Positions 1-5,200 of a stretch of DNA of 5,837 bases are shown here, one piece after another. Each line of letters opens with the position of its first letter. Position 1 is the first letter of the stretch. The notes beneath the pieces were generated by a model that saw only the letters and a program-made list of their open reading frames with translations, had not been told where the DNA came from and did not search any database. Position numbers and translations under genes: made by a program. Origin of the DNA: Sphingomonadaceae bacterium (GTDB lineage: Bacteria > Pseudomonadota > Alphaproteobacteria > Sphingomonadales > Sphingomonadaceae); the NCBI GenBank assembly GCA_019239785.1, contig JAFAZM010000075.1, forward strand, positions 1 through 5,837, given 5' to 3'.

Positions 1-339
1 GGCGCGCGGGACGGGCGGCTCGTGGAGATCGAGGGGCTGGTCGAAAAGCCGCCGCAGGGCAGCGCGCCGTCCAATCTGATGCTGCCGGGCCGCTACATCC
101 TCCAGCCCGAGGTGATGCGCGCGCTCGACGCCAAGGAGAAAGGCGCCGGCGGGGAGATCCAGCTCACCGACGCGATGGCGCGGCTGATCGGCACGCAAAG
201 CTTCCACGGCTATGCCTTCGAGGGCGAGCGCCACGATTGCGGCGACAAGACCGGCTTCGTCCTCGCCAACCTCGCCCTCGGCCTCGCCGACGATGCGGTG
301 GCGCCGGCGATCCGCGCCTTCCTCGCGGCGCGCGGGTGA
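1..339 (+). CDS. galU: UTP--glucose-1-phosphate uridylyltransferase, C-terminal part (5' end outside window)
   Basis: Makes UDP-glucose from UTP and glucose-1-phosphate in the cytoplasm, feeding exopolysaccharide, LPS and glycan synthesis. The reading frame is open from base 1, so the 112 visible residues are the C-terminal third or so of a protein usually near 290-300 residues. Family motifs in order are GLVEKP, then SAPSNLMLPGRYIL, then GAGGEIQLTDAM, and near the end the RHDCGDKTGF segment, which is typical of bacterial GalU. The GTG at 22 lies inside the conserved region and is not a real start. The stop codon overlaps the GTG of the following transporter gene, suggesting co-transcription. 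I see no defect in the visible part. Confidence in the family is high. A closely related nucleotidyltransferase such as a GalF-like paralogue cannot be fully excluded without the N-terminus. Confidence 0.95.
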   Translation, partial: GARDGRLVEIEGLVEKPPQGSAPSNLMLPGRYILQPEVMRALDAKEKGAGGEIQLTDAMARLIGTQSFHGYAFEGERHDCGDKTGFVLANLALGLADDAVAPAIRAFLAARG

Positions 340-1289
340 ACTGGACGGCGATCCTGGTCGGCGACGGCCCCTGCCGCCGCATCACCCCAGAGGAAGCGCA
401 GGACTATCATGGTCCGGGCTTCATCTGGAGCCATGTCGAGGCCGGGGACCAGCTCGAGCTGCCGCCCTTCGTCCGCGCCGACGTGCCCGAAGTGGCCGCC
501 AATGCCCTCGTCGCGGCCGAGACGAGGCCGCGCTGCGACCGCGTCGGCGAGGGCGCGATCATCAACCTGCGCGGGCCGTCGGAGCCGGACGTGCAAATCT
601 CGGACCGGCTGGTCTCGATCCGGACGTGGGCGCGGGCCGGCCGGGTGGATTCGGTGACCCGGCGGCCGCTGGCGGCGACGGCGGCGGTGATGGCACGGAT
701 GGAGAAAGGCGAGATCCTCGATCCCGGCGACCTCGTCGCCGCTTATGCGCGCGAGATCAGCTCCACGCTCGACCCGCAGGTCGCCCAATTGGGCGACGAG
801 CTCGACGATTATGAAAGCGGGCTGCAGGAGGCGAACAAGTTCCGCCTGCGCTACGCGATCACCCGGATCCGCTCCGAGGCGATCGCCTTCCGCCGCTTCG
901 TCGCGCCGGACCGCGACGCACTGACCATGCTCGCCGGCTACGATTTCGACTGGCTGGAGGAGGACGACCGGCTGCACAGCCGCGAGGCCGCCGACCGCTT
1001 CGCCCGCATGGCCGAGGAGCTGGAAGCGGTGCGGGAGCGCGCTGCTTTGCTCCACGAGCAGCTCACCGACCTGCGCGCCGAGGAGATCGACCAGCGCGCC
1101 CTTTTGATCTCGGTGGTCGCCTTCATTTTCCTGCCGCTGACCTTCATCACCGGCCTGCTCGGCATGAACGTCGACGGCATCCCCGACGCACACGATCCCT
1201 TCGCCTTCTGGTGGGTGGTGGTGGTCTGCATCCTGATCGGGCTCGGGGTGCTGGCCTGGTTCGTCAGAAGGCAGTGGCTGCGGAGATAA
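336..1289 (+). CDS. zntB: ZntB-type zinc transporter, CorA family
   Basis: Inner-membrane divalent cation transporter of the CorA/MIT superfamily, about 317 residues (E. coli ZntB is 327). The N-terminal ~250 residues form the soluble, highly charged, helical domain. Two C-terminal TM segments follow at about 255-275 and 291-309, joined by a short periplasmic loop that opens with the signature GMN at residues 276-278, followed by VDGIP. The protein ends in a basic tail (VRRQWLRR). GMN followed by a G-I-P loop fits the ZntB branch, which carries Zn2+, better than Mg2+-type CorA. The family establishes the transporter role, while the exact ion and direction are inferred. I chose GTG 336 because the family-like protein (NWTAILVGDG...) begins there and it overlaps the galU stop as GTGA. 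The longer frame from 237 adds an arginine/proline-rich stretch that is only a shadow of galU. No clear Shine-Dalgarno precedes it, consistent with translational coupling. Confidence 0.9.
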   Translation: MNWTAILVGDGPCRRITPEEAQDYHGPGFIWSHVEAGDQLELPPFVRADVPEVAANALVAAETRPRCDRVGEGAIINLRGPSEPDVQISDRLVSIRTWARAGRVDSVTRRPLAATAAVMARMEKGEILDPGDLVAAYAREISSTLDPQVAQLGDELDDYESGLQEANKFRLRYAITRIRSEAIAFRRFVAPDRDALTMLAGYDFDWLEEDDRLHSREAADRFARMAEELEAVRERAALLHEQLTDLRAEEIDQRALLISVVAFIFLPLTFITGLLGMNVDGIPDAHDPFAFWWVVVVCILIGLGVLAWFVRRQWLRR

Positions 1290-1310
1290 GGTAAGAAAAA
1301 CAAGAAGAAG

Positions 1311-1346
1311 ACCCTCACCCTGCCCTCTCCCGCAAGCGGGAGAGGG
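1311..1346 (+). repeat. REP-like unit A (palindromic core 1323-1346)
   Basis: The unit begins ACCCTCACCC and ends in a near-perfect palindrome: CCCTCTCCCGC, a 2-base AA loop, then GCGGGAGAGGG (11-bp arms at 1323-1333 and 1336-1346). The same head-plus-palindrome layout recurs in inverted orientation at 1375-1411. I recall this head and core as a widespread extragenic palindrome of GC-rich Proteobacteria. That family assignment is from memory, whereas the hairpin itself is directly visible. Confidence 0.8.
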
Positions 1347-1374
1347 TGAGAAAGGAGACCCGCAGCAGCGCACT

Positions 1375-1411
1375 CCTTCTCCCGCTTGCGGGAGAAGGTT
1401 GGGATGAGGGT
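1375..1411 (-). repeat. REP-like unit B, inverted copy of unit A (core 1375-1398)
   Basis: On the minus strand this reads ACCCTCATCC, a short linker, then CCTTCTCCCGC-AA-GCGGGAGAAGG, with 11-bp arms at 1375-1385 and 1388-1398. It matches unit A with a few changes, including a paired C-to-T/G-to-A change that preserves the stem (CCCTCTC...GAGAGGG versus CCTTCTC...GAGAAGG). The two units are separated by 28 bases, forming a BIME-like inverted pair. T-rich DNA (CTTGTTCTTCTTTG) follows on the plus strand, so this hairpin could help terminate zntB transcripts. Confidence 0.8.
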
Positions 1412-1427
1412 CTTGTTCTTCTTTGTT

Positions 1428-1452
1428 ACCTTCTCCGTGCTTGGGAGAAGGT
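1428..1452. repeat. Third, degenerate dyad of the array
   Basis: ACCTTCTCC (1428-1436) pairs with GGAGAAGGT (1444-1452) across a 7-base loop. The arms match the core of unit B, but the centre is altered, so it looks like a decayed or partial third copy. It sits 9 bases beyond the HNH stop codon and would be the first structure in the 3' end of that transcript. The minus-strand flank after it is A-rich rather than T-rich, so it is not a textbook intrinsic terminator. Confidence 0.6.
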
Positions 1453-1461
1453 TCCGCAGGC

Positions 1462-2028
1462 CTAAGCCTCCAGCTCGACATCCCAATATAAATAATCCCG
1501 CCAGCTCTCGTGCAGATAATTGGGCGGGAAGCTCCGGCCGTGCTCCTGGAGCTGCCAGCTGGTCGGGCGGAAAGGGCGGCGGCGGATGTGCATATGGGCC
1601 TGGGCCGGGGTGCGGCCGCCCTTGCGCAAATTGCAGGGCGCGCAGGCTGTGGCGACATTCTCCCAGGTCGTGCGCCCGCCCTGGGCGCGCGGCAGGACAT
1701 GGTCGAAGGTGAGCTCGCGCGGATCGCCGCAATATTGGCAGGCGAAGCGGTCGCGCAGGAACAGGTTGAACCGGGTGAAGGCCGGATATTCGCTGGGCCG
1801 CACATATTGGCGCAGCGCGATCACGCTCGGCAGCTTCATCGCGACGGTCGGACTGTGCACCTCGCGCTCATAGGCGGCGACGATGTCCACCCGTTCCAAA
1901 AAGACCGCCTTGACGGCGGTCTGCCAGGGCCAGAGCGACAACGGGTAGTAACTCAACGGGGTGTAGTCCGCGTTGAGCACGAGGGCGGGACAGCCTTCGG
2001 GGTGCCGGAGAAGATCGGGATGATACAA
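1462..2028 (-). CDS. HNH endonuclease family protein
   Basis: A 188-residue protein of the HNH/McrA-like nuclease family. The zinc and catalytic core is complete: CQYC at residues 97-100, FDH at 108-110 (the first His of the motif), GGRTTWENV at 117-125, then CAPCN at 129-133 with K136 after it. The N-terminal half (VLNADYTPLSYYPLSLWPW, then about residues 65-95) and the C-terminal tail ending WDVELEA resemble the stand-alone HNH protein conserved as a single chromosomal gene in many alphaproteobacteria. Its biological substrate is not known to me. Nothing nearby suggests a restriction, phage or homing-element setting. The start is TTG at 2028 with GGAG about 10 bases upstream. No ATG lies in frame before residue 64, and starting there would discard a well-conserved segment. 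The gene is convergent with zntB and divergent from gluQ. Confidence 0.88.
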   Translation of the reverse strand: MYHPDLLRHPEGCPALVLNADYTPLSYYPLSLWPWQTAVKAVFLERVDIVAAYEREVHSPTVAMKLPSVIALRQYVRPSEYPAFTRFNLFLRDRFACQYCGDPRELTFDHVLPRAQGGRTTWENVATACAPCNLRKGGRTPAQAHMHIRRRPFRPTSWQLQEHGRSFPPNYLHESWRDYLYWDVELEA

Positions 2029-2201
2029 GGCCCACGCGCTCCCGTTTTTCGGAAAGTCCCGAAAAACCTCGCCCCACAGCCTGTCGCACCCAGAACGCGG
2101 GAGACTGGGCCTTTCGCCGTCCTCTCCTGGTCCGCCACGCTCTTGCCTGCTTGCGTGACGCCCTCATGACACCATAACGAACGACTCGCGGTCAACACTT
2201 T
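2029..2201. promoter_or_regulatory. Divergent intergenic region between the HNH gene and gluQ
   Basis: Both genes must be transcribed outward from this 173-base region. For gluQ a weak sigma-70-like pair is possible: TTGCGT (2151-2156), 16 bases, then CATAAC (2173-2178). No convincing Shine-Dalgarno precedes the gluQ ATG. The ATG at 2166 is in frame but meets a stop after three codons, so gluQ must start at 2202. For the HNH gene I found no -35/-10 pair with normal spacing. The only other visible structure is the dyad at 2044-2067. Confidence 0.35.
2044..2067. promoter_or_regulatory. 9-bp dyad in the HNH leader
   Basis: GTTTTTCGG (2044-2052) and CCGAAAAAC (2059-2067) form a perfect 9-bp inverted repeat around a 6-base loop, starting 15 bases upstream of the HNH start codon. 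It stands out for its A/T runs in GC-rich DNA. It could be a protein-binding operator or a hairpin in the HNH mRNA leader near the ribosome site. It lacks a following T-run on either strand beyond the stem, so a simple terminator is less likely. The function is inference. Confidence 0.4.
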
Positions 2202-3065
2202 ATGCAGCCAGTCACCCGTTTCGCGCCAAGTCCCACCGGACGGTTGCATCTCGGCCACGCCTATTCGGCGCTGCTGGCCCATGATTTCGCGCGCGAACGG
2301 GACGGCAGCTTCCTCTTGCGGATCGAGGATATCGATCCCGGCCGGTCGCGGCCCGAGTTCGTCGACGGCATCCTCGAGGACCTGCTCTGGCTCGGCCTCG
2401 AATGGGACGACGCGCTCCTCTACCAGTCGGAGCGGCTGCCGCTCTACGCGGAGGCGCTGGAGCGGCTGAAGGCACGAGGCCTGCTCTACCCCTGCTTCTG
2501 CACCCGCGCCGACATCGCCGCCAGCATCGCTGCGCCGCACCCCGGATCGGAGTCCGGGGCAGGTGGTCCGGATGGGCATCTATACCCCGGGACCTGCCGA
2601 GGCCTCGCCGCGGCCGATCTCTCGCGGCCGCACGCCTGGCGGCTCGACATGGCCAAGGCGGCGGCGTTGGCCGGTCCGCTGGGCTGGACCGATCATGGCG
2701 TCGAAATTCAAGCTGAGCCCCGGGCCTTCGGCGACGTCGTGCTCGCCCGCAAGGATGCGCCGGCCTCCTATCATCTCGCCGTGACCGTCGACGATGCCGC
2801 CCAGGGCGTCACCGACATCGTCCGCGGCCGCGACCTGTTCGCGGCGACCCATGTCCACCGGCTGCTCCAGGCGCTGCTGGACCTGCCGACGCCCGATTAC
2901 CACCATCATCCCCTGCTGACCGACACCCAGGGCAATCGGCTCGCCAAGCGCCACCAGGCGCGGACGCTCGCTTCTCTCCGCGAAGCCGGCATGGATCCCG
3001 AGGCGCTGGTTGCGGCGCTCCGCCTTGGTGAATTGCCCGCTGGCTATTCGCGGGCCGAGGCGTAA
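2202..3065 (+). CDS. gluQ: Glutamyl-Q tRNA(Asp) synthetase (GluQRS)
   Basis: Class I synthetase-like enzyme that activates glutamate and attaches it to the queuosine base at position 34 of tRNA-Asp, without a tRNA 3'-end charging role. At 287 residues it has only the catalytic half of GluRS and lacks the anticodon-binding domain, which distinguishes it from true GluRS. Visible motifs: RFAPSPTGRLHLGH at 6-19 (HIGH signature), LRIEDIDPGRSRPEF at 39-53, a zinc site C98-x-C100 with Y128-x3-C132, RGRDLFAATHVHRLLQ in the substrate-binding half, and RLAKRHQA as the KMSKS-equivalent loop. The linker inside the zinc site carries an extra short segment (residues about 114-121) encoded by a palindromic repeat. 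The ATG at 2202 is the only workable start. The stop lies 9 bases before the twin-TM gene, so the two are likely co-transcribed. Confidence 0.95.
   Translation: MQPVTRFAPSPTGRLHLGHAYSALLAHDFARERDGSFLLRIEDIDPGRSRPEFVDGILEDLLWLGLEWDDALLYQSERLPLYAEALERLKARGLLYPCFCTRADIAASIAAPHPGSESGAGGPDGHLYPGTCRGLAAADLSRPHAWRLDMAKAAALAGPLGWTDHGVEIQAEPRAFGDVVLARKDAPASYHLAVTVDDAAQGVTDIVRGRDLFAATHVHRLLQALLDLPTPDYHHHPLLTDTQGNRLAKRHQARTLASLREAGMDPEALVAALRLGELPAGYSRAEA
2540..2559. repeat. REP-like palindrome inside gluQ
   Basis: CCCCGGA (2540-2546) and TCCGGGG (2553-2559) form a 7-bp inverted repeat around a 6-base loop. On the minus strand, with its flank, it reads CCTGCCCCGGACTCCGATCC and then GGGGTG, which resembles an extragenic palindrome I remember as frequent in sphingomonad genomes (CCCCGGACTTGATCCGGGG). 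It encodes residues 113-120 of GluQRS, in the variable linker of the zinc site, and keeps the frame open. The match to that family is from memory. The dyad is directly visible. Confidence 0.55.
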
Positions 3066-3069
3066 GAGG
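3066..3069 (+). promoter_or_regulatory. Shine-Dalgarno of the twin-TM gene
   Basis: GAGG directly follows the gluQ stop codon and lies 5 bases before the ATG at 3075. It supports that start and re-initiation from the gluQ transcript. Confidence 0.6.
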
Positions 3070-3074
3070 CCGGC

Positions 3075-3278
3075 ATGAGATGGATTCTGGTCATTCTCCT
3101 CGTCCTGGCCGCGGGCGCGACCCTGTTCATCCTGATCAAGGGGGTGATCGGGATGGCGCAGCAGAAGGACATTACCGGCCAGCGCTCGCAGCAATTGATG
3201 CAGAAGCGCATCCTTTTCCAGGCGGTCGCGATCATCATCGCGATCCTGCTGCTGCTCGTCCTGCGCAGCGGCGGCTGA
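3075..3278 (+). CDS. Small twin-transmembrane protein, HIG1-domain type
   Basis: A 67-residue membrane protein with two hydrophobic helices (about residues 3-27 and 46-63) joined by a polar loop of about 18 residues (AQQKDITGQRSQQLMQKR). The layout and the S-x-x-L-M-x-K-R-x-x-F-Q segment at the start of helix two match bacterial HIG1/twin-TM proteins, which in mitochondria and some alphaproteobacteria are tied to respiratory oxidase assembly. A function here is inference. The HIG1 signature Q-x3-R/H-x-R-x3-Q is nearly present as Q39, Q43, R45 and Q49, with Gln where Arg/His is usual. There is no separate signal peptide. It sits 9 bases after gluQ and 10 bases before the adenosyltransferase start, a context I recall as common in alphaproteobacteria. 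Confidence 0.8.
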   Translation: MRWILVILLVLAAGATLFILIKGVIGMAQQKDITGQRSQQLMQKRILFQAVAIIIAILLLLVLRSGG

Positions 3279-3280
3279 GG
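3277..3280 (+). promoter_or_regulatory. Shine-Dalgarno supporting a CTG start for the adenosyltransferase
   Basis: GAGG overlaps the last two bases of the preceding stop codon and lies 8 bases before CTG 3289. No ATG, GTG or TTG is in frame between the upstream stop at 3196-3198 and the conserved N-terminus, so this site helps fix the CTG as the likely start. Confidence 0.55.
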
Positions 3281-3288
3281 GCGGCGCG

Positions 3289-3846
3289 CTGGTCCGGCTC
3301 AACAGGATCTATACCCGCACCGGCGATGCCGGCGAGACCGGGCTGGTCGACGGCTCGCGCGTCTCCAAGGCCGATCCGCGCATGGCGGCGATCGGGGACG
3401 TGGACGAGGCCAATTCGGCGATCGGCGTCGCCCTTCGCGCGATCGGCGATGCCGAGGCGCGGACGATGCTCGGCCGCATCCAGAACGAGCTGTTCGATCT
3501 TGGCGCCGACCTCGCCACGCCCAAAGGGATCGAGGGCGCGCTGCGGATCGTGCCCGCGCAGGTCGCGCGGCTCGAGCGCGAGATCGACCGGATGAACGAG
3601 GAGCTGGAGGATCTGAGGAGCTTCATCCTGCCGGGCGGCGAAGGCGGCGCGGCCGAGCTTCACCTCGCCCGCGCGGTGGCGCGGCGGGCGGAGCGGGCGG
3701 CGGTCGCCGCCGCGGCCGGTTTCAATCCGCACGCGCTTTCCTATCTCAATCGCCTGTCGGACCATCTGTTCGTGCTGGCGCGTTGGGTCGCGCGGAGCGC
3801 GGGCGGGGATGTCCTCTGGCAGCCGGGCGCCACGCGCGACGCGTGA
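3289..3846 (+). CDS. pduO: Cob(I)alamin adenosyltransferase, PduO type, with apparent CTG start
   Basis: Transfers the adenosyl group of ATP to cob(I)alamin to make adenosylcobalamin, the cofactor of enzymes such as methylmalonyl-CoA mutase; soluble and normally trimeric. From CTG 3289 the protein has 185 residues, the usual family length. It begins VRLNRIYTRTGDAGETGLVD, whose TRTGD-x-G-x-T (9-17) is the ATP-binding N-terminal motif. Then come GDVDEANS (36-43), FILPGG, the RRAER motif that lines the nucleotide site, and LNRLSDHLFVLAR near the C-terminus. The first ATG, at 3382, is residue 32 and would remove the ATP-binding motif, so it is rejected. Many homologues have Cys before RRAER where this one has Ala. 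The start spacing and Shine-Dalgarno suggest translation from the gluQ/twin-TM transcript. Family confidence is high; the start codon is the uncertain point. Confidence 0.88.
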   Translation: MVRLNRIYTRTGDAGETGLVDGSRVSKADPRMAAIGDVDEANSAIGVALRAIGDAEARTMLGRIQNELFDLGADLATPKGIEGALRIVPAQVARLEREIDRMNEELEDLRSFILPGGEGGAAELHLARAVARRAERAAVAAAAGFNPHALSYLNRLSDHLFVLARWVARSAGGDVLWQPGATRDA

Positions 3847-3910
3847 GTTGCTCCCGGGGGGGTGACTGGCGTTCACCTTTTGTGCTAGGTGTCCTGACGG
3901 GAGGCGTGAG
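3847..3910 (+). promoter_or_regulatory. Short leader upstream of egtB
   Basis: These 64 bases separate the adenosyltransferase and egtB, enough for a promoter but with no convincing -35/-10 pair. The best guess, GTGACT at 3863 with TAGGTG at 3886, is poor. A short dyad GGTGA/TCACC (3861-3865, 3873-3877) could be an operator. A run of seven G (3856-3862) is present. No terminator hairpin separates the two genes, so read-through is possible. Confidence 0.25.
3899..3904 (+). promoter_or_regulatory. Strong Shine-Dalgarno of egtB
   Basis: GGGAGG lies 6 bases before ATG 3911. It is the best ribosome-binding site in the window and fixes the egtB start. Confidence 0.75.
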
Positions 3911-5200
3911 ATGGCGACACAGGCCCGGCCGGAGTCCAGCGACAGCCTCGCCGCCCGTTACCGCGCGGTCCGCCGGCTGAGCCTCGACATTGCGGCGCCG
4001 CTCTCCGACGCCGATGCCTGCCTGCAGCCGATGCCGGATGCCTCCCCGGCCAAATGGCATCTCGCCCACACGACCTGGTTCTTCGAGACCTTCCTGCTCC
4101 GCGACCATGTTGCCGGCTATCGGCTGCACGACGAGAGCTGGGCCTATCTGTTCAATTCTTATTATGAAGGCGAGGGCGAGCGGCATCCGCGCGCGCGCCG
4201 CGGCATGATCAGCCGGCCATCGCTGGACGAGGTGCGCGCCTGGCGCGCGATCGCCGACGCAGCGATGCTCGACGCGCTCGACGATCTGCCGGCGGAGCTG
4301 ATCCTCCTCGGCCTCAACCATGAGCAGCAGCATCAGGAATTGATGCTGATGGACCTGACCGCCGCCTTCGCCGAGAATGTGCTGCATCCGGCGATCTGGC
4401 CCGCCGCGCCGCGCGTGCCCTCGGCGTTGCCGCCGGCCCTGCAGTGGGTCGAGGGAAGGGAAGGAATTGCCGAGATCGGCCATGACGGCGCCGGTTTCGC
4501 CTTCGATTGCGAAGGTCCGCGCCACAAAATCTTTCTCCACCCGCATGCACTCGGGGATCGGCTGGTCACCAATGCCGACTGGCTCGGCTTCATCGCCGAC
4601 GGCGGCTATGCCAATCCCTTGCTCTGGCTGTCCGACGGCTGGACCTGGGTGAAGGAGAACGGGATCGAGGCACCGCTCTACTGGCTGCGCGGCGAGGGCG
4701 GCTGGTCGCGCTTCGGCCTGGACGGCCTGCAGCCGGTCGATCTCGCCGAGCCGGTCTGCCACCTCTCTTATTACGAGGCCGACGCCTACGCCCGCTGGGC
4801 CGGCGCCCGGCTGCCGACCGAGGCGGAATGGGAGGTCGCCGCAGAGGGCCTGGATCCGGATTCGGGGAACCAGCTCGATGCCGCCGGCCCGGTGCGGCCG
4901 CTGCCGGCGGAGGGCGCCGGGCCCTTCGACGCCGCCTGCGGCGTCGCTCAGGACAGGCTCCGGCAGCTGTTCGGCGATGTCTGGGAATGGACCGGCAGCG
5001 CATACCTCCCCTATCCGGGCTTCGCGCCCGCCGCCGGCGCGGTCGGCGAATATAACGGCAAGTTCATGTGCGCGCAGATGGTCCTGCGCGGCGGTTGCTG
5101 CGCGACGCCGCGCGGCCATGCACGCGCCTCCTACCGCAACTTCTTCTACCCGCATCAGCGCTGGATGTATTCCGGCCTGCGCCTGGCCCGGGACCTGTGA
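3911..5200 (+). CDS. egtB: Ergothioneine biosynthesis sulfoxide synthase EgtB
   Basis: Non-heme iron enzyme that uses O2 to join hercynine to a thiol donor (gamma-glutamylcysteine or cysteine), giving the sulfoxide precursor of ergothioneine; cytoplasmic. At 429 residues it has the normal two-domain build. The N-terminal DinB-like four-helix domain (about 13-160) holds WHLAHTTWFFETF at 49-61 and NHEQQHQE at 136-143, so H53, H137 and H141 are the probable iron ligands. The C-terminal formylglycine-generating-enzyme/sulfatase-modifying-factor domain (about 180-427) shows SYYEADAYARWAGARLPTEA, GDVWEWTGSAY, VLRGGCCATPRGH and YRNFFYPHQRWMYSGLRLA. RHPR at 91-94 resembles the arginine pair that binds the gamma-glutamyl donor in the mycobacterial enzyme (from memory), so donor choice is open. 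The stop overlaps the egtD start, so the two form an operon. Confidence 0.95.
   Translation: MATQARPESSDSLAARYRAVRRLSLDIAAPLSDADACLQPMPDASPAKWHLAHTTWFFETFLLRDHVAGYRLHDESWAYLFNSYYEGEGERHPRARRGMISRPSLDEVRAWRAIADAAMLDALDDLPAELILLGLNHEQQHQELMLMDLTAAFAENVLHPAIWPAAPRVPSALPPALQWVEGREGIAEIGHDGAGFAFDCEGPRHKIFLHPHALGDRLVTNADWLGFIADGGYANPLLWLSDGWTWVKENGIEAPLYWLRGEGGWSRFGLDGLQPVDLAEPVCHLSYYEADAYARWAGARLPTEAEWEVAAEGLDPDSGNQLDAAGPVRPLPAEGAGPFDAACGVAQDRLRQLFGDVWEWTGSAYLPYPGFAPAAGAVGEYNGKFMCAQMVLRGGCCATPRGHARASYRNFFYPHQRWMYSGLRLARDL

Larger units (their letters stand above)
1290..1461. other. Convergent intergenic region made of REP-like dyads
   Basis: The space between the convergent zntB and HNH genes holds almost nothing but inverted-repeat DNA. 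Its ends, GGTAAGAAAAACAAG at 1290 and CTTTGTTACC ending at 1430, are themselves an imperfect inverted pair. Two units with strong 11-bp hairpins lie inside and a third, weaker dyad follows. A transcript from either side would fold heavily here, so the region probably acts as the transcription end or mRNA-stability barrier for both genes, although no classic hairpin plus U-run was seen at either gene end. Small ORFs across it are not supported as genes. Confidence 0.7.

Noticed and set aside
237..335. An upstream ATG extension of zntB
   Set aside because: The added residues are a basic shadow of the galU frame and do not resemble ZntB. The GTG at 336 gives the expected N-terminus.
1201..1235. 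GTGGTGGTG microsatellite-like run in zntB
   Set aside because: It encodes consecutive valines of the second TM helix and is explained by codon use.
1386..1712. A small plus-strand ORF beginning in the repeat array
   Set aside because: It starts within a REP core and then runs antisense to the HNH gene, and the protein is compositionally biased with no ribosome-binding site.
210..1805. A 531-codon open frame on the minus strand across zntB, the repeat region and part of the HNH gene
   Set aside because: It is antisense to two well-supported genes, runs straight through the palindromes, and its protein is low-complexity Arg/Ala/Pro/Gly typical of shadow frames in GC-rich DNA.
2171..2195. TTGACC (minus strand, 2195-2190) as the -35 of an HNH promoter
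   Set aside because: The hexamer is good, but the only -10-like sequence (TATGGT) is 13 bases away, too close, and the position at 17 bases spacing is GTGTCA.
3746..5155. A 469-codon minus-strand open frame opposite egtB
   Set aside because: It mirrors the egtB coding frame, has no recognisable domain, and egtB has strong motifs and a strong ribosome-binding site on the plus strand.
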